Shown here: positions 14,244 through 22,151 of the stretch, piece by piece
How the letters are laid out: the number at the start of each line of letters is the position of its first letter
Numbering within the stretch: the stretch's first letter is position 1
Position numbers and translations under genes: made by a program
The notes under the pieces: generated by a model
Databases searched by the model: none
Seen by the model: the letters and a program-made list of their open reading frames with translations, nothing else
What the model was told of the DNA's origin: nothing
Assembly (NCBI GenBank): GCA_003252455.1
Contig: QKED01000012.1
Coordinates: forward strand, 1 to 64,000
DNA: 64,000 nucleotides
DNA from: Gammaproteobacteria bacterium
GTDB lineage: Bacteria > Pseudomonadota > Gammaproteobacteria > Thiohalomonadales > Thiohalomonadaceae
Reading direction: 5' to 3'

Positions 14244-15116
14244 CTAGTCGGCACGAAACTCGTCACGCCGACGCTGGCCGCGCTGGGTGAGCAGGCGCCG
14301 GGTACGCCTCAGGTGCGCCAGCAGCAGGATCCCGAGCATCCCCCAGAACGCCCCGCCGCCGCCGCCACTGCGGTGCTCGACCCGTGCCGGGGCCTTCAGC
14401 CCCTGCTCCTCGGCGCGCTTCAGCTTCGCCTCGAAGCGCGCCATCTCACTGTGTAGCTGGGTCATCATCACCTCGGTCGCCTGGGTGAGGCCGTTGCGTG
14501 CGTTATCGCGCAAGGTCTGCTCCATGTTGACCAGGGTCGAGTTGGCCTGGATCTGACTACTGCCGGGTGCGCGCAGTAGCAGGCGCTGGGTATCGAGGTC
14601 GAAGACCGCCAGGTCGAGCAGGGTGTGGGTGTCGTGCATGTCGCCCCGGATCACGTAGGCGCCGATCACCGTCCAGTAGGTGAAGGAGAGCATCCCCTCG
14701 TCGGTGAACTGCATCTGGTCGTAGGAGATGAGCGCCATCAGGTCGATGCCGAACATGCCGCGCAGCTGCTCTAGGTTGGCGAAACCGCCGCCGCTGCGCA
14801 GGTAGCTCGACGGGATGAGGGCGATGTTCTCGATGTAGTCGTACTGAATGAACTCGTCGCGTACCCGCTCCAGTAGCGCCTGCTCCAGGCTCGGGGTGAG
14901 CGGACTCCCTCGGCTCTCGCGGCTGGAGGGGACGAAGGCCAGACCGATACGCAGCGGTAGGGTGAGCAGCGGCGTCTCCTCCTTGACCACCTGGGGCTGG
15001 CTCTCGGGATAGAGGTAGGCCATCAGGCTGGTACTGTGGTGGCGCTCGGCGTAGAAGGCGGCGCAGCCGCTGAGGGCGAGGGCAAACAGAAGGGTCGCGA
15101 GGCGTGGCAGGCGCAT
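14244..15116 (-). CDS. Rhombotarget-type lipoprotein with GlyGly-CTERM tail
   Basis: 290 residues. A lipoprotein signal peptide ends in the lipobox LALSGC (Cys at about 19), followed by RHHSTSLMAYLYP, a segment I associate with the rhombotarget lipoprotein family. The C-terminus carries SGGGGGAFWGMLGILLLAHLRRTRR: a Gly run, a short hydrophobic helix and a basic tail. This is the GlyGly-CTERM signal that the intramembrane protease rhombosortase cleaves in other gammaproteobacteria. I took the ATG at 15116 rather than a frame 12 residues longer because the signal peptide begins there. It is separated from tonB upstream by 93 bases. No rhombosortase is in the window; the role of the family is unknown. 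Confidence 0.8.
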   Translation of the reverse strand: MRLPRLATLLFALALSGCAAFYAERHHSTSLMAYLYPESQPQVVKEETPLLTLPLRIGLAFVPSSRESRGSPLTPSLEQALLERVRDEFIQYDYIENIALIPSSYLRSGGGFANLEQLRGMFGIDLMALISYDQMQFTDEGMLSFTYWTVIGAYVIRGDMHDTHTLLDLAVFDLDTQRLLLRAPGSSQIQANSTLVNMEQTLRDNARNGLTQATEVMMTQLHSEMARFEAKLKRAEEQGLKAPARVEHRSGGGGGAFWGMLGILLLAHLRRTRRLLTQRGQRRRDEFRAD

Positions 15117-15209
15117 GGTCGTTGAGACTCTTATGGGGTGTGCGATAGGCATACTCTAGGCCAGCGCCCTTGCCGTGACTAGCCATCTGCCGTATTGGGT
15201 TGATCTGGC

Positions 15210-15929
15210 TCAGGTATCGCCCAGAGAAAAGTGCAACTCCACCTCCAGCGACCAGGGCGCGGCGCGCAGCCCCGGTGGGATGGGCCGGTAGCGCCCGAGT
15301 GCCTCGGCGGCGGCCAGGGCCGCCTCGTCGAGTAGCCGCTCGCCGCTGCCGTGCACCAGGCGTATCTGCTGTAGTCGACCGTCCGCAGCGAGTAGAAATC
15401 CGATGCGCACTACCCCCTCCAGGGCGAGGCGTCGGGCCAGGGCCGGATAGCGGCGCTGTGTCGCCAGGGCCGCGCGCAGGCCGTGAAGATAGGCGTCGCG
15501 TTGGCTCGCGTGCGTCGCTCGGACGAGCTCTGCCGCGGCGGTGGGCACAGGGGGTGCTGGCGTGGCGACGGGGGGCGCCCCTGTGAGGTCGGGGGCCGGT
15601 GGCGACGGCGCTCGGGGCCCGGGGGGGGGGGGGGTGCGTACCGGTGTCGGGGTTGGCGCGGCCCTGCGGGGGGGCGCCGTCGGGGTGGGGGCGGCGCGCT
15701 CGGTCACGGTCTGTGTGGGCTCGGTAGGCGCGGCGGACGCTGCGACCGGCGCCGTGGTGGTGGCGGGCGAGGCCTGCGTCTGGGTGTTTGTGAGTAGCCG
15801 CCAGGCGGCGTGCGGGTCGGCGCTGGGCGTGCGGACGGGCCCCGCGTCGGGGAGGTGCAGCAGGGGCGCCGCCAACCCCAGATGCAGCAGGAGGGAGAGC
15901 CCCCAGGCGAGGTGCCGTGGATGACTCAT
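15210..15929 (-). CDS. tonB: TonB energy transducer
   Basis: 239 residues. A single N-terminal membrane anchor (about 8-26), a long Pro/Ala/Thr-rich periplasmic linker (about 40-130) and a C-terminal TonB domain (about 150-235; YPALARRLALEGVVRIGF, then GRLQQIRLVHGSGERLLDEAA). It transmits proton-motive force from ExbBD to outer-membrane receptors. The ATG overlaps the exbD stop (ATGA). The linker contains a run of 14 C on the coding strand (15621-15634), which encodes the TPPPPG segment and is a possible slippage site. Most likely dedicated to the TonB-dependent receptor at the head of this operon. Confidence 0.93.
   Translation of the reverse strand: MSHPRHLAWGLSLLLHLGLAAPLLHLPDAGPVRTPSADPHAAWRLLTNTQTQASPATTTAPVAASAAPTEPTQTVTERAAPTPTAPPRRAAPTPTPVRTPPPPGPRAPSPPAPDLTGAPPVATPAPPVPTAAAELVRATHASQRDAYLHGLRAALATQRRYPALARRLALEGVVRIGFLLAADGRLQQIRLVHGSGERLLDEAALAAAEALGRYRPIPPGLRAAPWSLEVELHFSLGDT
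15621..15634. repeat. Homopolymeric G/C14 tract inside tonB
   Basis: Fourteen consecutive G on the plus strand (C on the tonB coding strand), in the Pro-rich linker. Loss or gain of one base would shift the frame before the essential C-terminal domain. It is a candidate contingency locus, but could also be a place where assembly errors occur. Confidence 0.85.
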
Positions 15930-16306
15930 GGTCGCTCCGTGAGCAGCGTGAGGCGTTCGAGGCCGTGGCGCTGCAGCCGCTCGGCGAGCTGGGCGAAGCG
16001 CTCGAAGGGGGCGGCGGCGTCCACCTGCAGGGTCAGTGGGGTGGTGGCGGGCAGGGTGGCGAGGCGCCGCTCCAGCGCCTCGGCGTCGAGTGCGCTGTCA
16101 TCGAACAGGGTCTGGCCGTCGGCGGTGAGGGTCAGCCGATGCCCCACGGGCGCCGCCTGCAGCGGCTCCCCCTCGACCTTGGGCAGGCTGACGCGCAGCT
16201 GGCCGTGGGCGATGAAGCTGGCGCTGATGAGCACGATGGCCAGCAGCACTAGCATGACGTCGATGAAGGGGATGAGGTTGATCTGTGCCTGGGTCTGCAG
16301 CTTCAT
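15926..16306 (-). CDS. exbD: ExbD/TolR-family biopolymer transport protein
   Basis: 126 residues with one N-terminal membrane helix (about 12-33) that contains the conserved Asp in NLIPFIDVMLVLLAI, the proton-conducting residue of ExbD/TolR. The periplasmic domain fills the rest. The chosen ATG at 16306 overlaps the exbB stop by four bases and the gene overlaps tonB in the same way, so exbB-exbD-tonB form one translationally coupled unit. The frame is open far upstream but that part is antisense-like noise over exbB. Confidence 0.93.
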   Translation of the reverse strand: MKLQTQAQINLIPFIDVMLVLLAIVLISASFIAHGQLRVSLPKVEGEPLQAAPVGHRLTLTADGQTLFDDSALDAEALERRLATLPATTPLTLQVDAAAPFERFAQLAERLQRHGLERLTLLTERP

Positions 16307-16734
16307 CGACGCGCCTCCCGGCTGAGCTGCCAGGCGCTGCTCAGCTCCTCGACGCGGCGCAGCAGGCCGTTGTAGAGCAGCAGGCTCGGGATCGCCACCA
16401 GCAGGCCGAGGGCGGTGGCCTTGAGCGCCATGGCCAGGCCGAGCATCACCGCGGCGGTGTCGAACGACTGGCCGCTGCCCAGCGCGTGGAAGGTGACCAG
16501 GATACCGAGCACGGTGCCGAGCAACCCCACGTAGGGGGCCGTGCTGGCGATGCTGGCGAGGGTGGTGAGCTGGGCGGTGAGGGCGATCTGTAGCCCCTCC
16601 AGACGGGGGTAGGCGTCGAGGTCGATGCGGCGGTAGAAGAGCCAGCGCTCGATGGCGCAGGCGAGGGCGATACAGCTCATCGCCCCGAGCAGCAGGAGTA
16701 CACCGAGGTCGAGGTAGCTCTTGAGTAGTTCCAT
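16303..16734 (-). CDS. exbB: ExbB/TolQ/MotA-family proton channel protein
   Basis: 143 residues, a short ExbB. Three membrane helices: about 8-28 (LGVLLLLGAMSCIALACA), about 58-80 (STAPYVGLLGTVLGILVTFHAL, with the conserved Gly-rich channel motif) and about 96-118 (LKATALGLLVAIPSLLLYN). It forms the proton channel with ExbD that energises TonB. The start MELLKSYLDLG at 16734, 11 bases after the cytochrome gene, fits family length; the upstream extension is Arg/Ala-rich and implausible. Confidence 0.92.
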   Translation of the reverse strand: MELLKSYLDLGVLLLLGAMSCIALACAIERWLFYRRIDLDAYPRLEGLQIALTAQLTTLASIASTAPYVGLLGTVLGILVTFHALGSGQSFDTAAVMLGLAMALKATALGLLVAIPSLLLYNGLLRRVEELSSAWQLSREARR

Positions 16735-16745
16735 GCTGGCCTCCG

Positions 16746-18107
16746 TTACAGCGAGCCGAGGAAGGCGAGCAGTGCCGCGCGCGCCTCGGCGTCCATCTTG
16801 CGCACCGCCTCGCGGCTGCGCAGCCCCTCGCCGCCGTGCCAGAGGATCGCCTCCAGCAGGTTGCGCGCGCGCCCGTCGTGCAGGTAGCCCACCTGGTCGG
16901 CCACCTCCTCGGCGCGCCCCAGCCCCCAGAGGGGCGGGGTGCGCCACTCGCGCCCGGAGGCGGCGAAGTCGGGGCGCCCGTCGGCCAGCCCCGCGCCCAT
17001 GTCGTGCAGCAGCAGGTCGCTGTAGGGGGCGATGAGGCGGTCAGCGAGGAATGCGGGCGTGGCGTCGGCCGCGGTGCGCAGTTGTGGGCGGTGGCACTGG
17101 GCGCAACCGGCCTGGTGGAACAGCCGCTCACCGGCGATCACCTGCGGGGTGTCGGCGCCACGCCGTGCCGGGAGCGCCAGGGCCTGGTGGTAGAAGGTGA
17201 TGGCGTCGAGCTGTGCGGCGCTCAGCTCCAGTTCGCGGTCCTGCTGCTGCAGGCGCTGGCACTGCGCCTGCTCGCTGGCGCAGGGGGCGGCGGGGTGGAG
17301 CGGTGAGGTGATGCCGAGGTCGCCGTGAAAGGCCCCGGCGATCTGCCCGCGCAGGCTGGCGACGTTGGCCTTGAGGCCGAAGCGGCCGATGCGCTCGACC
17401 CCCTGCTCGGCGTCCCACACCCGGTTGGGGCGCCCGGAGATGCCGTCGCCGTCGCGGTCGAGGGGGTCGGCCCACAACAGCAGCTCGGCCTCGGGGAGCG
17501 CCTCCAACAGGCCGAGGCCGACCAGCGCCGGGCCGATGCGCGGCGAGGTGAGCAGGCCGTCGAAGGGGCCGTAGCCCGGCTCCAGCAGGGTCAGTTCGGG
17601 GTGGCGCAGGCTCACCTCGCTGCCGTCGGCCAGGGCCACCGCCTCCTCGCGATAGCGCAGCGCGGCGCGCCCCTCGCCGGGGAGGCCGGGGATGGCCGAC
17701 TCGTTGAGTTGGTCGCCGTAGGCCGGGTGCGGGCGCGGGCCGCCGTGGGGTCCGGGGCCGGGCAGGCTCAGGCGTACGAGCATCGCGCGCAGCTCCTCGT
17801 CGGGGCCATCCGGGGCGCTGCCGCGGCCGTTGCCGGGGTGGCAGGCGACACAGGAGAGGCGGTTGTAGAGCGGGCCGAGGCCATCCACCTCCGCCTGACG
17901 CGAGGGCGTCACCACCCACATCTGCTGAAACAGGCTGCGGCCATGAAAGAAGCGCTCGCGCGCACTCGCGTCGAGGTCCGCGACGGGCTGGGAGAGGGCG
18001 CGGCGCCCCTCGCTCTGGCTCTGTTCGGGCAGCTCCAGGGCGCACACAGGCTGCGCCGCGAGCCATAGACCGAGCGGCAGTAGCAGGAGGATCAGGTGTG
18101 GGCTCAT
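16746..18107 (-). CDS. Di-haem oxidoreductase-like c-type cytochrome (DHOR / COG3488 family)
   Basis: 453 residues with a signal peptide (about 1-22). Two CxxCH haem-binding motifs are seen: SCVACHPGNG (near residue 90) and GCAQCHRP (near residue 335). The family is related to MauG and di-haem peroxidases and is often called a thiol oxidoreductase, but the substrate is not established. In other bacteria these proteins are often found near imelysin-type iron-uptake genes. Here the gene overlaps the solute-binding protein by four bases and leads into exbB, so a role in redox handling of an imported metal or ligand is a reasonable inference. A DRDGDGISGRPN stretch may bind calcium. The longer frame upstream of 18107 is rejected because the signal peptide begins at this ATG. 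Confidence 0.85.
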   Translation of the reverse strand: MSPHLILLLLPLGLWLAAQPVCALELPEQSQSEGRRALSQPVADLDASARERFFHGRSLFQQMWVVTPSRQAEVDGLGPLYNRLSCVACHPGNGRGSAPDGPDEELRAMLVRLSLPGPGPHGGPRPHPAYGDQLNESAIPGLPGEGRAALRYREEAVALADGSEVSLRHPELTLLEPGYGPFDGLLTSPRIGPALVGLGLLEALPEAELLLWADPLDRDGDGISGRPNRVWDAEQGVERIGRFGLKANVASLRGQIAGAFHGDLGITSPLHPAAPCASEQAQCQRLQQQDRELELSAAQLDAITFYHQALALPARRGADTPQVIAGERLFHQAGCAQCHRPQLRTAADATPAFLADRLIAPYSDLLLHDMGAGLADGRPDFAASGREWRTPPLWGLGRAEEVADQVGYLHDGRARNLLEAILWHGGEGLRSREAVRKMDAEARAALLAFLGSL

Positions 18108-19438
18108 CGACGCACCTCCGGGGTTGCGCTGTTCAGGCCCATGGCCGCATCGCCGAGGAGTCCGCGGGCGATGGCGCTGGCCTCGCTGTAGCGCGCGGCG
18201 AAGAAGGCCTGCCAGCGTGCCCCGGCGGCGGCGCACTGGGTCTCGGCCTCGGGCGAGTCATGCCGCGTGGCGCAGGCGCGCAGGGTGGCGTCGTCGTCCG
18301 CCGGGGCGTCGAGCGGGAGGGCGTCGAGGGCGCTGCGCGCACGCGCCAGGAGCGGCTCTGCGCCGGGGTCGTCGGCGTGGCGGCGCTGCGCCTCGGCGAG
18401 CAGGCGGTGGGCCTCCTGCAGTTCGCGGTGCAGGCGGGTGATGGCGGCGTCGAACAGCTCGCTGACCAGCTCGCGTCGGGCCAGACCGAGCCCCTCGTCG
18501 TAGGCGGAGCGGGCGGCCAGCTCAAAGGGGTTGGCGTAACCCGCGGGGGCCTCGGCGTACACCGCCGGGCGGATCGGCAGCTTGCGGATGCTCGGGTGGA
18601 ACAGCAGCCGCTGCCCCTCGGCGGAGAGCACGAAGGTGACGAAGGCCTCGGCGGCGGCGCGCCGTGGGGTGGCGGCGGTGATGGCGATGTGCGCCGGGTT
18701 GAAGGCGTCCTCCGCCGGGTAGACGAAGCGCCCCTCGGCCCCCTCGGCGAGGCTCGCGGTGGCGAAGAAGTCCATGGTCAGGCCGACCGCGGCACGCCCG
18801 CTCACCACCTCTTCGCTGGCGAAGTTGCCGCGCGTGCCGACGAGGCGGCTGTTGACCGCGATGGCGCGCCAGCTCGCCCAGCCCGCCGCCCAACCACGGC
18901 TCTGCAGCAGCAGGTCGACCAGCATCGGCGCGTAGCCGACCCCGGAGGGGATCGGCAGGACCACCTCACCGGCCAGACGCGGGTCGTGCAGGTCGTCCCA
19001 GCCACGCGGTTCGGTGACCCCCAGCGCGGCCAGGCGCGCCGGGTTGAGCAGCAGGCCGTAACCGGCGATCTCGCTGGCCAGGTAGTAGCCGTCGGGGTCG
19101 GCCAGGGCGGTCTGCCCGATCTGCTTTGGCAGACCGCTGCGCTCGATGCCGATGGGGCCGAGCGCCCCCGCCGCCTTGAGCGCGCGGAAGGTGCGCTGGG
19201 AGGGCATCCAGAGCACATCCACGCCGCCCTGCTCTGGCTGCATCAGGTAGTCGCGGGCGTCGTTGGGCATGCGCCAGAGGATGTTAAGGCGCAGCTCGGG
19301 GTGGGCGCGCTCGAAGGCGGCCTCGAACTGGGCCACCACCGCCTGGGGGTAGCTGGTCATCAGGTTGAGTGTCTCGGGGGCGGCCTGGACGCTGCCCAGG
19401 AGCAGCAGCGGCAGGCTGGCGAAGAGTCGACGTAGCAT
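18104..19438 (-). CDS. Periplasmic extracellular solute-binding protein (orphan, no ABC permease nearby)
   Basis: 444 residues with a signal peptide (cleavage after VQA, about 19). Residues 22-330 look like a type 2 periplasmic binding protein of the iron(III)/polyamine-like class (LNLMTSYPQAVVAQFEAAFE at the start; AYVIR-like core absent; AFVTFVLSAEGQRLL near residue 275). The C-terminal 110 residues are helical, with two Cys (near 400 and 414) that could form a disulfide. There is no ATP-binding or permease gene next to it; it lies between a TonB receptor and a di-haem cytochrome. It may hand ligand from the receptor to the cytochrome or to a distant transporter. The ligand is unknown; iron chelate is the first guess. 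Confidence 0.8.
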   Translation of the reverse strand: MLRRLFASLPLLLLGSVQAAPETLNLMTSYPQAVVAQFEAAFERAHPELRLNILWRMPNDARDYLMQPEQGGVDVLWMPSQRTFRALKAAGALGPIGIERSGLPKQIGQTALADPDGYYLASEIAGYGLLLNPARLAALGVTEPRGWDDLHDPRLAGEVVLPIPSGVGYAPMLVDLLLQSRGWAAGWASWRAIAVNSRLVGTRGNFASEEVVSGRAAVGLTMDFFATASLAEGAEGRFVYPAEDAFNPAHIAITAATPRRAAAEAFVTFVLSAEGQRLLFHPSIRKLPIRPAVYAEAPAGYANPFELAARSAYDEGLGLARRELVSELFDAAITRLHRELQEAHRLLAEAQRRHADDPGAEPLLARARSALDALPLDAPADDDATLRACATRHDSPEAETQCAAAGARWQAFFAARYSEASAIARGLLGDAAMGLNSATPEVRR

Positions 19439-19452
19439 GCGCGTATCCCCCC

Positions 19453-21423
19453 TCAGAAGCGGTAGGCGAGGTTGGCGTACCAGGTGCGCCCCGCCTCGGG
19501 GTAGCCCTCCTGGTAGGCGTAGTCGACGTCGGCCAGATTGCTCACGCCGAGGCGGGCGGTGACGGCGGCCAGCGGGCGCCAGTCGGCGCGCAGCCCGAGC
19601 AGGGTGAAGGCGGCCACCTGGGTGCCGTCGCTGCTGCTGTAGCGCGCCCCCTCGTGCTGTGCGTTGAGGCTCAGGTCGAGGTCGGCGTGGGCGTACCAGG
19701 TGAGGCTGGCGGCGAGCTTCTGCTTAGGGGTACCGGTGAGGTAGAGGTCGGAGCTGCGGTTGTCGCGGTTGAGGTGGCTGTATTGGGCGCTGAGCAGCAG
19801 GGCGTCGCCTAGCAGGGTGGTGAGGGCCAGCTCGCCGCCGTAGGCGCGCACCTTGCCGATGTTCTGCAGTTGGTAGGTGTTGGGGTCGAGGTCCACCGAC
19901 TGGATTAGGTCGCGGATGTCGCTGTAGAAGAGCGTGGCGTCGAGGCGCGTGTGGCGTTGCAGCCGCTGCACCCAGCCGAACTCCAGGGTGGTGGCGCGCT
20001 CGACTGCCAGATCGGGGTTGGGGATGGCCGAGCCGAGGCGGTAGGAGTAGCGGTCCTTGATGGTCGGGAAGCGGCTCTTCATGGCCAGGCTGAGGCGCCA
20101 CTCGCGGGCCGCGTCGAGGCGCGCGAAGTAGCCGACCTGCGGGTTCCAGGTGTCAGCGTCGTTGGCGCTGAAGGGGCTGATGGTGGTGCCGTCGTAGTCG
20201 TCGGCGCGCAGGCTCTCGCGGCGGTCGTAGCCGAGGCCGAAGACCAGATAGCGCTCGGTGTCGAGGGTGAGGGTATCCTCCAGGCCGAGGGAGTAGGTGC
20301 GGTCTTCGAAGGTCAGCGCCGGGTCACCGAGGTTGGTCTCTTCGTGGTGGTCGAGTTTGTAGTGGGCGGCGAGTTTGATCAGGTGCACGCCCAGTGGCAC
20401 GCCGTACTCGACGCTGGCGCCGTGGCTGTAGTCGTCGTACCAACTCTGGAAGGCGTAGGGGCGATTTTGCGTGGTGTAGCTGGCGTCGTCGTAGCTGGAG
20501 AGGGCGTTTTCGAAGGTGTCGTGGTAGAGGCGCGTCTTGAGGTAGGCGCCCTCGCCCATGGGGGTGCGGCTGATGAGGTAGAGGCTCTGTTTGTCCCAGT
20601 AGGGCCACTGCCAGTAGCGTGCGCGCACGCTCGGATCGCTGCCTGCGTAGGGCGGGGTGCCCTTCTCGCCGTTCTGGTCGACGTAACCGAGGGCGTACTC
20701 CTCGCCCGCGCGCGGTGTGTAGCCGAGCTTGAGGCCGAGGCGGGTATCGGTGCGGTAGGCGTTGTCGCGCAGACCGCCATCCTCGCTGCCCGCGGGGCGG
20801 TAGTCGTCTGACAGGGCGTAGCTCTCCTGGTCGAGCCAGGCGCCGCTCAGTTGGGCGTACCAACGCCCCTGGCGGCTGCCGAGGTTGACCCAACTGCGCT
20901 TGCTGTCGCTGCCGGATTCGCTGCCCTGGGTGTAGCCGACGCCGACCTCACCCTCCAAGGCGCGCTGCGGGCGGCGGCTCACCAGGTTGATCGCACCGCC
21001 CAGGGTGTTGGCGCCGTAGAGCACCGAGCTGAAGCCCTTCTCCAGGTTCACCTCGGCGAGGTCGAAGGTGGTGAAGCGGCCCAGGTCGACGTAGCCATCG
21101 TAGGGCACGTAGACCGGCACGCCGTCGATGTAGAGCGGCACCTGGCGCAGGTCGAAACCACGCACGTAGACCGCCGCCTCGTTACGTGCGCCGACCCGGG
21201 TGAGGGTCACGCCGGGCAGGGCGTCGAGGGCCTGGGCCACATCCTCGCGCTGTTCGGCGCGCAACTGTTCGGCCTCGATCCGCTCGCTGCCGAGGGCGGG
21301 CAGTGGGCGCTCGGCGGTCACCTCGATGCGCCCGAGGTCGAAGCCCTCCTCGGCCTGTGCCGCGAGGGCGCCACCCAGGGCCAGGGCGAGGAGGGAGAGA
21401 CGGTGAAGGTTGGTTGTATACAT
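19453..21423 (-). CDS. TonB-dependent outer-membrane receptor
   Basis: 656 residues. Signal peptide (cleavage after AQA, about 24); a TonB-box-like segment GRIEVTAERP; plug domain (about 45-150) with DALPGVTLTRVG and VYVRGFDLRQVPLYIDGVPV; then a 22-strand barrel ending in the aromatic YANLAYRF. Size is at the small end for siderophore receptors and near that of BtuB and haem receptors. It heads a six-gene minus-strand operon with binding protein, cytochrome and ExbB-ExbD-TonB. A Fur-box-like sequence lies about 40 bases upstream. Substrate not identifiable from sequence alone; an iron chelate is likely. Confidence 0.9.
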   Translation of the reverse strand: MYTTNLHRLSLLALALGGALAAQAEEGFDLGRIEVTAERPLPALGSERIEAEQLRAEQREDVAQALDALPGVTLTRVGARNEAAVYVRGFDLRQVPLYIDGVPVYVPYDGYVDLGRFTTFDLAEVNLEKGFSSVLYGANTLGGAINLVSRRPQRALEGEVGVGYTQGSESGSDSKRSWVNLGSRQGRWYAQLSGAWLDQESYALSDDYRPAGSEDGGLRDNAYRTDTRLGLKLGYTPRAGEEYALGYVDQNGEKGTPPYAGSDPSVRARYWQWPYWDKQSLYLISRTPMGEGAYLKTRLYHDTFENALSSYDDASYTTQNRPYAFQSWYDDYSHGASVEYGVPLGVHLIKLAAHYKLDHHEETNLGDPALTFEDRTYSLGLEDTLTLDTERYLVFGLGYDRRESLRADDYDGTTISPFSANDADTWNPQVGYFARLDAAREWRLSLAMKSRFPTIKDRYSYRLGSAIPNPDLAVERATTLEFGWVQRLQRHTRLDATLFYSDIRDLIQSVDLDPNTYQLQNIGKVRAYGGELALTTLLGDALLLSAQYSHLNRDNRSSDLYLTGTPKQKLAASLTWYAHADLDLSLNAQHEGARYSSSDGTQVAAFTLLGLRADWRPLAAVTARLGVSNLADVDYAYQEGYPEAGRTWYANLAYRF

Positions 21424-21461
21424 GGCAGGTCCCCAAGTCGTAATCGTTGTGTTGCAAGGGT

Positions 21462-21480
21462 TATAACGATTGTCGCTATT
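21462..21480 (-). promoter_or_regulatory. Possible Fur box upstream of the TonB receptor operon
   Basis: The 19-base minus-strand sequence AATAGCGACAATCGTTATA matches the classical Fur consensus at 13 of 19 positions, with the central GACAATCGTTAT matching best. It lies about 40-57 bases before the receptor ATG, a normal place for an operator. By itself 13 of 19 is suggestive only. Confidence 0.35.
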
Positions 21481-21680
21481 ACCCGTACGCTACAGCGAGC
21501 AAGGGGTGTGCCTACTTTGCCAGAACGGTGCTAGTGCCTTGAATTAGCGCATATTGTGTATGGATGAATAACCGTGTAGTCGGTGAGGTTGTCGGGGGTT
21601 CGGTGCCGTAGGGGGTTGCGTTGTAGTGTAAATAACATAACGCATGTCGGAGATCGCCCCATCCGGGGGCGGGGATAGGG

Positions 21681-22133
21681 TTAATCGCCGCCGCGGCGGG
21701 CGCGTTTACGCAGGGTATAGTGGCTGATGGCCTGCATCATGGCCGGGTAGGGGAGGTGGTGCATGTCGCCGTAGACCTCGGTGGCGCGCAACAGCAGGGC
21801 GTGGATGTCGTCGATCGCCTCGGCCTCGGGTTGCAGGGCGGCGCGTAGGGCGCTGAGACCGCCGCACTCCACCTTCACCTCCTTGGCATGTGGCAGCACC
21901 TGCTCGGGTTGGGTCTGGCGCAGGGCGAAGAGGGCCTTGTCGCGCAGCTCGGCGAGCATCTGTGCGCAGCGTGCGTGGCCGCCGGGGGAGTGGCAGCCGA
22001 CCGCTTCGCGCTCGGCGAGATAGAGGCGCTGCGCCCGCGAACAGGCGGCGCAGCGCATGAGCACGGCCTTGGTAAAGACGCAGGGGCGGTCGTTGAACTC
22101 GCCGTGGGCCTGTTTGAACTCCACCTCGTCCAT
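21681..22133 (-). CDS. Cys-rich conserved hypothetical protein
   Basis: 150 residues, no signal peptide or membrane segment. Six cysteines at 18, 28, 31, 47, 56 and 90; the pair C28-x2-C31 and the later C47 and C56 are spaced like ligands for a zinc ion or an iron-sulfur cluster. The segment EFNDRPCVFTKAVLMRC followed by RLYLAEREAVGCHSP is presumably the conserved core. It sits 18 bases downstream of the Sel1-repeat gene on the same strand, so the two are probably co-transcribed. I do not recognise a named family and propose no function beyond likely metal binding. Confidence 0.7.
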   Translation of the reverse strand: MDEVEFKQAHGEFNDRPCVFTKAVLMRCAACSRAQRLYLAEREAVGCHSPGGHARCAQMLAELRDKALFALRQTQPEQVLPHAKEVKVECGGLSALRAALQPEAEAIDDIHALLLRATEVYGDMHHLPYPAMMQAISHYTLRKRARRGGD

Positions 22134-22151
22134 CGCTGCTCTCCTCGTGCT

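Noticed and set aside
18098-19435. 445-codon plus-strand frame opposite the solute-binding protein
   Set aside because: The minus-strand gene has a signal peptide and binding-protein sequence, and is coupled to its neighbours; the plus frame is low-complexity Gly/Val/Gln.
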